Part shown: one piece after another, positions 23,718 to 31,731 of the stretch
Layout of the letters: every line of letters begins with the position of its first letter
Position numbering within the stretch: position 1 is the first letter of the stretch
Source of the DNA: Burkholderiales bacterium
GTDB lineage: Bacteria; Pseudomonadota; Gammaproteobacteria; Burkholderiales; Burkholderiaceae_C
Length of the DNA: 32,900 nt
Direction of reading: 5' to 3'
Assembly (NCBI GenBank): GCA_028868875.1
Contig: JAGWTS010000015.1
Location: forward strand, 1 to 32,900
Notes under the pieces: generated by a model
What the model was told of the DNA's origin: nothing
The model's database searches: none
The model's input: the letters and a program-made list of their open reading frames with translations, nothing else
Position numbers and translations under genes: made by a program

Positions 23718-25955
23718 ATGAACCTGTCGCTTCCGTTTTCCGACCTCGGCATCCCTGGCGAACCGCAGGTGTTGCTGGTCGACGACGACGAAGTCAACCT
23801 GCTGCTCACCGCGCTGGCGCTGCGCGAGCGCGGATTCCGCATCGCCGAGGCCACGAGCGGCGAGCGCGCGCTCGAGATGCTGGCCGAGCGCACGCCCGAC
23901 ATCATCGTGCTCGACGCGATGATGCCCGGCCTCGACGGCTTCGACACCTGCCGCGCCATCCGCGCCCAGTCCGCCTTCGAGACGATTCCGGTGCTGATGC
24001 TCACCGGCCTCGACGACGACGCCTCGATCACGCGCGCCTACCAGGCCGGCGCCACCGACTTCTTCGTCAAGGCCACCCAGTGGAGCCTGCTCACCGGGCG
24101 CCTGCACTACCTGCTGCGCGCCTCGCGCACCCGCATCGAGTTGGAGCGCAGCAAGGCCAAGCTCGCGCGCGCGCAAGACCTGGCGCGCATGGGCAGCTTC
24201 GACTGGCGCCGCGGCGAAGGCGGGCTCGTGCTCTCGCCCGAAGGCCTGCGCGTGTTCGGCCGCGGCCCGCACGAGCGCATCAGCCTGCGCGCGCTGCTGC
24301 GCATGGTGCCGCGCGACGAGCGCCGCGCCCTGCTGCGCCTGCTGCACGACTCGCTGCGCCAGAGCGCGGTGCTCGCCACCGACGTGCCGATCAACATCTT
24401 CGACGGCCGCCGCATCATCCACGTCGAGGCCGAGCCCGAGTTCAGCGAGCACGGCCACTCGGTCGGCTACACCGGCATCGTCCAGGACGTGACGGACCGG
24501 CGCATCGCCGAGGACAAGATCCGCCACCTCGCGAACTTCGACACCCTCACCGGGCTGCCGAACCGGCACCAGTTGATCTGGCGCGCCCAGCGCGCGCTCG
24601 AGCAGGCGCGCCGGCTGCAGCACCAGTTCGCGCTGCTGCTGATCGATCTCGACCGCTTCAAGGTCATCAACGACACCCTGGGACACTCCGCCGGCGACGA
24701 GCTGCTGATGGAAGTGGCGCGGCGATTGCGCGGCTGCGTGCGCCACAGCGACCAGGTCATGGAAGGCGCGCTCGAGTCCGCCGGCACGCGCAGCCACCGC
24801 ACGCTCGAGGCGGTGGGCCGGCTGGGCGGCGACGAGTTCGTGGCGCTCCTGCCCGAGGTCGCCGAGGATCGCGACGCCGAGCGCGTGGCCCAGCGCATCC
24901 TCGAGGTCATGCGCGAACCGATCTTCGTCGCCGGCCAGGAATGCTTCGTCACCGCGAGCGTGGGCGTCGCGATCTTTCCGCGCGACGGCGGCTCGGTCGC
25001 CGACCTGATGCGCAACTCCGACGTCGCGATGTACTCGGTCAAGTCGACCGGACGCAACGGCTCGGCGATCTACGGGCCGCAGCTCGCCGGGCGCGGGCGC
25101 GAGAAGCTCGAGCTCGAGACCGCGCTGCACAAGGCGATCGAGCGCGACGAGATCGTGCTGCACTACCAGCCCAAGATCGACGTGCGCTCGGCGCGCATGG
25201 TCGGCGCCGAGGCGCTGATGCGCTGGAACCGCGGCGGGCGCCTCGTGCCGCCGGCCGAGTTCATCCCGCTGGCCGAGGAGACGATGCTCATCGTGCCGCT
25301 CTCGGAATGGGCGCTGCGCGAGGCGGCGCGCCAGGCCAAGGCCTGGCAGCTCGAGTTCGGCTTCGCCGACTCCATCGCGGTGAACCTGCCGAGCTACCTG
25401 TTCACGCGCAGCGACCTCATCGAGACCATCCACCAGTGCGTCACCGCCCAGGGCGTGCCGCACCGCGTGATCCAGCTCGAGATCACCGAGGACAGCCTGA
25501 TGCAGGACCTGCAGGACGTGATCCCGTCGCTGCATCGCCTGAACGAGATCGGGGTCGAGATCGCGATCGACGACTTCGGCACCGGCTATTCCTCGCTCGC
25601 CTACCTGACGACGCTGCCGATCTCCGAGCTCAAGATCGACCGCAGCTTCGTGCGCGACCTCGGCATCACGCCGCAGAGCTCGGCCGTGGTCACGGCCATC
25701 ATCGCCCTGGCGCGCTCGCTCGGCCTGCGCGTCATCGCCGAAGGCGTCGAGACCCTGCGCCAGATGGACGTGCTGCACCGCCTGGGCTGCGGCCTGATGC
25801 AGGGCTACCTGTTCAGCCGCCCGATCCCGCCCGACGAACTCGGGCGCTGGCTCGGCGACACCATCCTGCCTCGCAAGGCGCCCTGGATCGGCAAGGCCAG
25901 CGAAATCGACTTCGGCGCCGACGCCTCGCGCACGGCCGGCGCCCGGCTGCGCTGA
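23718..25955 (+). CDS. Response regulator with PAS, GGDEF and EAL domains (c-di-GMP turnover)
   Basis: The 745-aa product has a receiver (about 15-135) with VLLVDDDEVN and phospho-acceptor Asp66 (IIVLDAMMPG). A PAS-like module follows (about 150-262), then GGDEF (about 264-455; motif RLGGDEFVAL, GGDEF at 370-374), then EAL (about 460-715). EAL motifs appear intact: GAEALMRW, NLPSYLF, LEITEDSL, IAIDDFGTGYSSL, LKIDRS and IAEGVET. Both c-di-GMP synthesis and breakdown are chemically possible; which dominates cannot be told. The usual inhibitory-site residues RHSD (342-345) are separated from GGDEF by an extra stretch of about 18 residues. In the receiver, Lys118 is followed by Ala rather than the usual Pro. 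The ATG at 23718 is 11 bp after hpt. The longer track ORF runs antisense-like through hpt and is rejected. It overlaps the next gene by one base (TGATG). Confidence 0.92.
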   Translation: MNLSLPFSDLGIPGEPQVLLVDDDEVNLLLTALALRERGFRIAEATSGERALEMLAERTPDIIVLDAMMPGLDGFDTCRAIRAQSAFETIPVLMLTGLDDDASITRAYQAGATDFFVKATQWSLLTGRLHYLLRASRTRIELERSKAKLARAQDLARMGSFDWRRGEGGLVLSPEGLRVFGRGPHERISLRALLRMVPRDERRALLRLLHDSLRQSAVLATDVPINIFDGRRIIHVEAEPEFSEHGHSVGYTGIVQDVTDRRIAEDKIRHLANFDTLTGLPNRHQLIWRAQRALEQARRLQHQFALLLIDLDRFKVINDTLGHSAGDELLMEVARRLRGCVRHSDQVMEGALESAGTRSHRTLEAVGRLGGDEFVALLPEVAEDRDAERVAQRILEVMREPIFVAGQECFVTASVGVAIFPRDGGSVADLMRNSDVAMYSVKSTGRNGSAIYGPQLAGRGREKLELETALHKAIERDEIVLHYQPKIDVRSARMVGAEALMRWNRGGRLVPPAEFIPLAEETMLIVPLSEWALREAARQAKAWQLEFGFADSIAVNLPSYLFTRSDLIETIHQCVTAQGVPHRVIQLEITEDSLMQDLQDVIPSLHRLNEIGVEIAIDDFGTGYSSLAYLTTLPISELKIDRSFVRDLGITPQSSAVVTAIIALARSLGLRVIAEGVETLRQMDVLHRLGCGLMQGYLFSRPIPPDELGRWLGDTILPRKAPWIGKASEIDFGADASRTAGARLR

Positions 25956-27592
25956 TGAACGCCCCCACCGTGCCTGCCGCGGCCCCGGCCCAGGTGGCCA
26001 AGGGCGCCTTGCGCCGCCTCGCGATGGCCAAGCAGGAGCCCACGCCCGAGAACTACGCCCGCGCCTATGCCGAGGAAGCGGGCCTGCCGGCGCCGCCGAC
26101 GGCGGGGTCCGACGCCAAGGCCCAGGGCCCCGTCTGGGCGCTGCTGATCGAGAAGCTGGCGCGCGGGCTCGAACGCGGCGGCCGCCAATGGACCGCGGGG
26201 CGCAAGAAGGAAAGCCTGCAGCGCGTGCTCGACGGCAGCCGCGGCGACCTCGGCCGCCTGCAGCAGCGGCTGCAGGCGCTGGTCACGGCCTGGGAGGCCG
26301 ACCATGCGCCGGCGGAGAACGCCGATGCGCCCGAGACCGAGGCTGCTGCGGCGGGCCCCGGCGCTGCGCCTGCCGCGGCCGTGGCGCCGCCCGAGAACTG
26401 GCGCCCGGTCGTCGCCGGCCTCGAGACCACGGTGCGCGCCGCGCTGCCGCCGGCCGAGCCGCGCGCGGCCGAACTCGCCGACCGTCTCGCCGCCCTCGCC
26501 GAGGCCCTCGCGCGCGAAGGTCCGAGCCCGCAGCGGCTGGCCGAGATCGACGACATCTGCGCCCGTGCGCGCCGCTTCTTCGCCCACCGCGAGCAGCTCG
26601 TCGACGAACTCGGCGCGCTCTGCCGCGAGCTCGGCCAGGGCCTGACCGAACTCGCCGAGGACGACAGCTGGGCGCATGGCCAGTGCGAGAACCTCGAGGC
26701 GCGCCTGGCCGGCGGTGTCAACGTGCGCAGCGTGCGCGCCGCGGGCGCCCTGCTCGCCGAGACGCGCGAGCGCCAGCAGCGCGTGCGCGGCGAACGCAAC
26801 GCGGCGCGCGACGCGCTCAAGACCCTGATCCAGCGCATGCTCGAAGAGCTGGGCGAACTCGGCGAACACACCGGGCGCTTCCACGACAGCGTCGGCCGCC
26901 ACGCGGACGCGATCGAGCACGCCGATTCGCTCGAAAGCCTGGCCGGCGTGGTGCGCGAGATGGTCGAGGAAAGCCGCGCCGTGCAAAGCCTGGTCGGCCA
27001 GAGCCAGCAGCGGCTGCAGGCCGAGCATGCGCGCGCCGCCGAGCTCGAGTCGCGCGTGCGCAACCTCGAAAGCGAGCTGCGCCGCCTCTCCGACGAGGTC
27101 TCCACCGACGCCCTGACCCAGGTCGCGAACCGGCGCGGCCTGGCCCAGGCCTTCGACGCCGAATGCGCGCGCATGGGGCGCGCCGCGGGCGAGGCGCCGA
27201 CGCTGGCGGTGGGCCTGATCGACATCGACAACTTCAAGAAGCTCAACGACACCCTGGGCCACGCCGCCGGCGACGTGGCCTTGAAGACGCTGGCCGGCGC
27301 GGTGCGCGAGCGGCTGCGCCCGGTGGACCACATCGCGCGCTTCGGCGGCGAGGAATTCGTCGTCCTCCTGCCCGACACCGCGATCGAGGAAGCCCAGCAG
27401 GCGCTGACGCGGCTGCAGCGCAGCCTGACCGAAGCCCTGTTTCTGCACGAGGGGCGCGAGGTCTTCGTCACCTTCTCGGCCGGCGTCACCGCCTGGCGCG
27501 CGGGCGAAGGCCTGGACCCGGCGCTCGAACGCGCCGACGAGGCGCTCTACGAAGCCAAGCGCACGGGCAAGAACCGCACCTGCAAGGCCTGA
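25955..27592 (+). CDS. Soluble diguanylate cyclase (GGEEF) with long helical N-terminal region
   Basis: The 545-aa product has no membrane span. The N-terminus starts with a conserved-looking ALRRLAMAKQEPTPENYARA segment that is common at the start of a group of cytoplasmic diguanylate cyclases. A long Ala/Glu/Arg-rich helical region follows, with coiled-coil character at about 270-380. The GGDEF domain (about 383-545) contains STDALTQVANRRGL, VGLIDIDNFKKLND, the active-site RFGGEEFVVLLP (GGEEF 464-468) and an intact inhibitory site RPVD (455-458). It should therefore make c-di-GMP and be subject to product inhibition. TGATG overlap with the preceding gene suggests coupled translation. The end lies 16 bp from the stop of the convergent pilE. 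The pilus neighbours hint at a local role in pilus control, but this is inference. Confidence 0.9.
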   Translation: MNAPTVPAAAPAQVAKGALRRLAMAKQEPTPENYARAYAEEAGLPAPPTAGSDAKAQGPVWALLIEKLARGLERGGRQWTAGRKKESLQRVLDGSRGDLGRLQQRLQALVTAWEADHAPAENADAPETEAAAAGPGAAPAAAVAPPENWRPVVAGLETTVRAALPPAEPRAAELADRLAALAEALAREGPSPQRLAEIDDICARARRFFAHREQLVDELGALCRELGQGLTELAEDDSWAHGQCENLEARLAGGVNVRSVRAAGALLAETRERQQRVRGERNAARDALKTLIQRMLEELGELGEHTGRFHDSVGRHADAIEHADSLESLAGVVREMVEESRAVQSLVGQSQQRLQAEHARAAELESRVRNLESELRRLSDEVSTDALTQVANRRGLAQAFDAECARMGRAAGEAPTLAVGLIDIDNFKKLNDTLGHAAGDVALKTLAGAVRERLRPVDHIARFGGEEFVVLLPDTAIEEAQQALTRLQRSLTEALFLHEGREVFVTFSAGVTAWRAGEGLDPALERADEALYEAKRTGKNRTCKA

Positions 27593-27608
27593 CCGGCGGC
27601 CGGCGCGC

Positions 27609-28031
27609 TTACCAGCAGCTGGCCGCGCCGAGCGTGCCGCCGCTGTTGCCCTTGGTGCCCGTCTGGTCGTAGGTGAAGACGTCGCAGGCGTCGCTCGCCT
27701 GGTTGCCGGTGGGCGTGGCGGCGAGCGTGAAGCCGGCGGCGCTCTGGGCCGTGATCGAGAGGGTGTAGTAGCCGTTCTGCGAGGCGGCGGGATAGACCCC
27801 GCTGCTGCCCAGCGTGGCGCCGGCGTAGGTCGAGCGCTCGCTGTAGAAGCGCTCGAGCGCCTGCGCCGCGGCGACCAGCGCCGCACGCGCGTCGGCGCGG
27901 CGCGACTTCTGGATCTGCCCCAGGTAGCTCGGGTAGGCGATGGCGGCAAGAATGCCCACGACCGCCACCGCGACCATGAGCTCGATGAGCGTGAAGCCGC
28001 GCGCCGCGCCGCGCCTGCGCCTGCGCCTCAT
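27609..28031 (-). CDS. pilE: Type IV pilin-like protein PilE (minor pilin)
   Basis: The 140-aa product has a short, very basic leader (six consecutive Arg after Met) ending in G12, then FTLIELMVAVAVVGILAAIA. This is a textbook class a prepilin peptidase site with Glu at +5 and a hydrophobic assembly helix. The C-terminus has two cysteines (Cys116, Cys139) that could form the D-loop disulfide. Its place at the end of a PilW-PilX-PilY1 operon fits the PilE minor pilin that primes pilus assembly rather than the major PilA. The ATG at 28031 overlaps the stop of the preceding small gene (ATGA). The 261-aa track ORF runs through a shadow frame of that gene. Confidence 0.9.
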   Translation of the reverse strand: MRRRRRRGAARGFTLIELMVAVAVVGILAAIAYPSYLGQIQKSRRADARAALVAAAQALERFYSERSTYAGATLGSSGVYPAASQNGYYTLSITAQSAAGFTLAATPTGNQASDACDVFTYDQTGTKGNSGGTLGAASCW

Positions 28032-28426
28032 CTTGCGCGCCCGATGTAGATCGCGGCAAGGCGCCGCGGCGTCGCGTTGCCGGGCGCGAGCGCGAAGCGC
28101 ACCGGCGTGCCCGGCACGAGGGCGGCCGGGCTCGCCGGCCCGCCACCGCCGCTTCGGAAGATGCGGCCCGGCGCCGGCAGCGCCAGCACCTTGCCGGCCA
28201 CGGTGATGGTGTGGCGGGCGTGGTCGACGGCGTCGATGCGGCCTGCCACCAGGGTCAGCGCGCCCGGCCGCAGCGGCTTGGCCGGCGGTGGCGCGTGGGC
28301 GCCGCGGGCCGGCGGCGGCGCGGCGCCATGCACGCTCATGGCCTGCGCCGATGCGGCCGGCGCGAGCGCCAGCGGGGTCGCAAGGGCGCAGCACAGTGCG
28401 GCGCGGAGGAACGGGGCCTGGCTCAT
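28028..28426 (-). CDS. Small secreted protein of unknown function within the pilus operon
   Basis: The 132-aa product starts with a clear signal peptide (LRAALCCALATPLALAPAAS, cleaved near ASAQA). A Pro/Ala/His-rich low-complexity segment follows (about 30-52), then a roughly 75-residue beta-rich part with VAGRIDAVDHARHTITVAGK and PGTPVRFALAPG. This pattern recalls small OB-like or DUF5666-like periplasmic domains, but I do not recognise a family with confidence. The gene overlaps pilY1 by four bases upstream and pilE by four bases downstream, so it is locked into the pilus operon. A periplasmic or surface role in pilus assembly is the likeliest guess. Confidence 0.75.
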   Translation of the reverse strand: MSQAPFLRAALCCALATPLALAPAASAQAMSVHGAAPPPARGAHAPPPAKPLRPGALTLVAGRIDAVDHARHTITVAGKVLALPAPGRIFRSGGGGPASPAALVPGTPVRFALAPGNATPRRLAAIYIGRAR

Positions 28427-31400
28427 CGGATCTGCTCCCAGCTCGCGCGGCGCGAGCTCTTCTGGTTGCCCTGCTCGAGGTTGGACTGGATCGTGCCGTT
28501 GGAGGTGTTGACGAGGCTCACGTCGAGCGTCGGGTTCGAGCTGCGGATCGTCGTCGCGGCCGCCGGAATGGCTCCGATCTGCACCCCCGAGGCGTAGAGC
28601 CCGCCGATCTCGTCGACGGCGTTGATCGTGCCGTCGCCGTTGGTGTCGAAGGCCGGGCTGCGGTTGCCGGTGAGGGCGTCGATCTCGATCTTCCAGCCGC
28701 TGCCGCCGCCGCTGCAGACGGAGGTGTTCGGAATCATGGTCGAGAAGGTCACGCGGCCGTAGCGGATCTGGGCCTTGGTCACGACCCGTTCACCGCCGCT
28801 GGACAACGGCAGCTGCCAGCCGTGCATGCTGGCCCAGTAGTTCGGCACCGAGATCAGGTCGTCGCCGACCACGGTCGTGTTGTCGGTCGGCTGGCCCACC
28901 GCGTGGGTCGTGAAGCGGTAGGTGGCGCCGCTGCTCGAGGTCGCGGTCGAGACGATGGCCTGGGGTTCGAGCTGCGCGGCCGTGACCGGCGCGCCGGCGT
29001 CGACGATGCCGTACAGCGCCTGCTGCGCGCCGGCGGCGTTGTCCGAGGTGTCGATGTAGCGCCCGGTGCCGAACACGACGAGGTTCTGGCCCGCGGGGGT
29101 GACGGTGACGTCCGGGCGGCTCGTGATCGCCTGGCCGCTGGCGGTGGTGAACAGCGGCGCCGGCGTGCCCGCGCTGCTGTAGGCGACCTTCCAGTTCGCG
29201 GCCGAAGTCGAGGAGAGGTCGAACTTCCACAGGTTGCCGTACAGGTCGCCGGCGTAGACGGTGTCGACGACGCCGTTGTTGGCGCTGCTGATCGTCACCA
29301 GCCCGGACAGGCCGTTGGGCGTGCCGGCGCTGCCGGCCTGGGTGTCGATACGGCTGATGGCGCCGGTCTGGACGTCGATCATCAGCAGCACGGCGTGGCC
29401 GTTGGCGCTGTTGTAGCCGTTGCCCACGAGCACGCGCCAGCTGCCGTCGCGCAGCGGCACCGCCACCGCGTCGCTGAAGATGTTGCCGACGTCGGGGTCG
29501 CCGTTGCCGACCTCCCAGCGCCCGATCCGGGCCGCGTTGCTCTCGGTGAACAGGCTCGGGTCGCTCACGTCGAGCGCGAACAGGCCCTGGGCCCCGGCCC
29601 CCATCGTCCCGAGCAGCAGGCTGTGCCAGGCACCGCCGTAGTACACGTCGTTGACCGTGGGCGAGCCGTCGACCGTGTACTGGTGGGTGTAGCCGGGGTC
29701 GGTGAGCGCGGCGAGGCGGCTCGCCACGGCCCAGGGCACGTAGGCGAAGGCCTCGCTGCCGGTGGCGGCGTTGAAGGCATGGAGCATGCCGTCGTTGGCG
29801 CCGACGTAGATCATCGGCGGCTGCGAGCGGCGCAGGGTCGCGTAGGCGCTGTAGGGCGCGGCGGCGATGTTGTCGCGGTAGCTCGCCGTCGGCCCGTTCA
29901 CGTACAACGGCGCCGAATCGACGATGTCGCCGAGCACGCTGGTCGGGCGGTTGCGGAACACCGGCGCCGCGCAGCCGCTGCAGTTGCGTTGCTCGAGCGC
30001 GGTGTTGCCGCGCAGGTAGGGCAGGCGCTGGCTGCCGTAGTTGTCGACGACCCCGGTGTTCGAGGTGTTGAGCGCGGCGATCATGCCGGGGTCGAGCTCC
30101 TGCGCCCCGGGTGCCGCCGCGTTCACGGGCCAGCGGAAGGCGATGCCGCGGCTGCCGAGCGCTGCCAAGGGCTTGTAGGTGAGGATCTGGCGCCCGGTGT
30201 TCCAGTTCTGGGCATTCAGCTTCTGGCCCGAGTCCCAGGTCGGCTGGCTCGCCGGCAGGCCGCTGGCCAGGATCGGGAAGGCCAGCAGCTGGCCCGACCA
30301 GTCGCCGCTGTTGAAGCGGCCCTGGTAGCTCATGGTGCCGGTGTTCAGCGCTGTCGAATTGACCGAGACCGCCGAGGCCGCCGAGGTCTTCGAGACGATG
30401 TCCACGCTGATCGCGTTGAAGGCCTTCGCGAGCGCGGCCGGGTCGACCGCGAGGTAGGCGCCGCCGGTGCCGCCGGCGGCTGCCATCATGTTCAGGTTGG
30501 CGATCGACTGCGGGTTGGCCACGGTGTCGCCGAGTCCGATCACGTAGGTCTGCACGTCGTAAGGATTCCCGGCGTACTGGATCGAGCGCAGCGCGGTGAT
30601 GTTGTTCAGCACGAGCTGGGCCGCGGTCGACGGCGTCCAGGCCCCGGTCGTGGCGTTGTAGGTGTCGGTCTGGTCGGCGAGCGAGTACATGTGGCCGTTG
30701 AGGTCGCTCGTCGGGTTGCCGTCGGTCGCGAGGAGCACGAAGTTGCGCTGGCAGGTCTGCGTGATCGGCGAGGTCGTGCCCGCCAGGCTGTTGGAGAAGT
30801 AGCTCCCCGCGGTGGCGATGCTGCCGGCCAGCGGCGTGAACACGGCGGCGTTCTTGATCTCGGTGCTGGCCGGATTGTTGGTCTCGCCGGCGAGCGCGTT
30901 GAGGATCGACGAGACCTGAAGGCTCGAGGTCGGCGCCACCGGCTGGACGATGGTTCCCGCGCCGCTGACCGCGTTGTCGTAGCCCCAGGCGCGCGGCAGG
31001 TAGAGCTGGCGCGTCACCGGCGTCTGCGGCGGTGGCGGATTCGAAGAGGGAAGGTAGCCGGCGTCGGTCGGCGAGAAGGTCCACGTGCCCTGGCTGCCGC
31101 CGAAATCGGTTGCGTTCCAGCTGCTGCCGGTGCCGGGGTTGCGGTTGAGGTAGATGGAGTAGTTGGTGCCGCCGGCGGCGATGCCGTAGAGCTGGCTGCC
31201 GTAGTTGCCGGTGTACAGGACGTCGTTGATGCTCGGGTCGTCGCCGCTGGATTCGTAGGTGATGTAGCCGTAGCCGTTGGCCGCGGGCTCGGGGTTGGGC
31301 ACGCAGCGCAGGCCGCCGTTGGTCGCCGAGATGCCGCCCACGCAGTCGTTCGTGTAGACCATCTGGGTGTCGTCGCCCAGGTAGTACGCGTAGGTGGTGT

Positions 31401-31731
31401 AGAGCGCCGGTGCTCCGAGGGTGGCGAAGGTGCCCAGGCCCCAGTTGAACGAGTTCTGGAACGAGGTCACGGTGTTGCGCAGCACCGTGCGCGCGATGTT
31501 GCTGCGCGTCGTCGGGTCGCTGCCGGCGATGAGCATGCCCGCCATCGTGGCGTCCATCGACTCCGAGTTGTCGAGCAGCACCAGCACATTGGGCTTGACC
31601 AGGGTGCCCAGGTACAGCGGCACCTGCGTCAGGTTGAGCGGGGCTGCCGGCGCGGGCCCGGCGAACCCGGCCGCGGCGGCGGCGGCGCAGGCGGCGGCGC
31701 GGCGCCGCCAGGGATGGGAGGCAGGCTTCAT
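28423..31731 (-). CDS. pilY1: Type IV pilus tip-associated adhesin PilY1
   Basis: The 1102-aa secreted protein has a signal peptide (basic start, Ala-rich core, cleavage near APAAP). The N-terminal half has a von Willebrand A-like opening, PNVLVLLDNSESMDATM, with a DxSxS-type metal site at 54-58. The C-terminal half is the PilY1 beta-propeller (for example MIYVGANDGMLHAFNAATGS, FAYVPWAVASRL, VYAGDLYGNLWKFDLS). Near the end, DTNGDGTINAVDE (1029-1041) looks like a calcium-binding loop. PilY1 sits at the pilus tip, promotes adhesion and extension, and in Pseudomonas links surface contact to c-di-GMP. The ATG at 31731 overlaps the pilX stop; the 1414-aa track ORF continues upstream only as a shadow. 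The end (SSRRASWEQIR) is complete. Confidence 0.95.
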   Translation of the reverse strand: MKPASHPWRRRAAACAAAAAAGFAGPAPAAPLNLTQVPLYLGTLVKPNVLVLLDNSESMDATMAGMLIAGSDPTTRSNIARTVLRNTVTSFQNSFNWGLGTFATLGAPALYTTYAYYLGDDTQMVYTNDCVGGISATNGGLRCVPNPEPAANGYGYITYESSGDDPSINDVLYTGNYGSQLYGIAAGGTNYSIYLNRNPGTGSSWNATDFGGSQGTWTFSPTDAGYLPSSNPPPPQTPVTRQLYLPRAWGYDNAVSGAGTIVQPVAPTSSLQVSSILNALAGETNNPASTEIKNAAVFTPLAGSIATAGSYFSNSLAGTTSPITQTCQRNFVLLATDGNPTSDLNGHMYSLADQTDTYNATTGAWTPSTAAQLVLNNITALRSIQYAGNPYDVQTYVIGLGDTVANPQSIANLNMMAAAGGTGGAYLAVDPAALAKAFNAISVDIVSKTSAASAVSVNSTALNTGTMSYQGRFNSGDWSGQLLAFPILASGLPASQPTWDSGQKLNAQNWNTGRQILTYKPLAALGSRGIAFRWPVNAAAPGAQELDPGMIAALNTSNTGVVDNYGSQRLPYLRGNTALEQRNCSGCAAPVFRNRPTSVLGDIVDSAPLYVNGPTASYRDNIAAAPYSAYATLRRSQPPMIYVGANDGMLHAFNAATGSEAFAYVPWAVASRLAALTDPGYTHQYTVDGSPTVNDVYYGGAWHSLLLGTMGAGAQGLFALDVSDPSLFTESNAARIGRWEVGNGDPDVGNIFSDAVAVPLRDGSWRVLVGNGYNSANGHAVLLMIDVQTGAISRIDTQAGSAGTPNGLSGLVTISSANNGVVDTVYAGDLYGNLWKFDLSSTSAANWKVAYSSAGTPAPLFTTASGQAITSRPDVTVTPAGQNLVVFGTGRYIDTSDNAAGAQQALYGIVDAGAPVTAAQLEPQAIVSTATSSSGATYRFTTHAVGQPTDNTTVVGDDLISVPNYWASMHGWQLPLSSGGERVVTKAQIRYGRVTFSTMIPNTSVCSGGGSGWKIEIDALTGNRSPAFDTNGDGTINAVDEIGGLYASGVQIGAIPAAATTIRSSNPTLDVSLVNTSNGTIQSNLEQGNQKSSRRASWEQIR

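Noticed and set aside
23448-25778. 776-aa minus-strand ORF opposite the GGDEF-EAL gene
   Set aside because: Shadow frame. The plus frame has intact GGDEF and EAL motifs.
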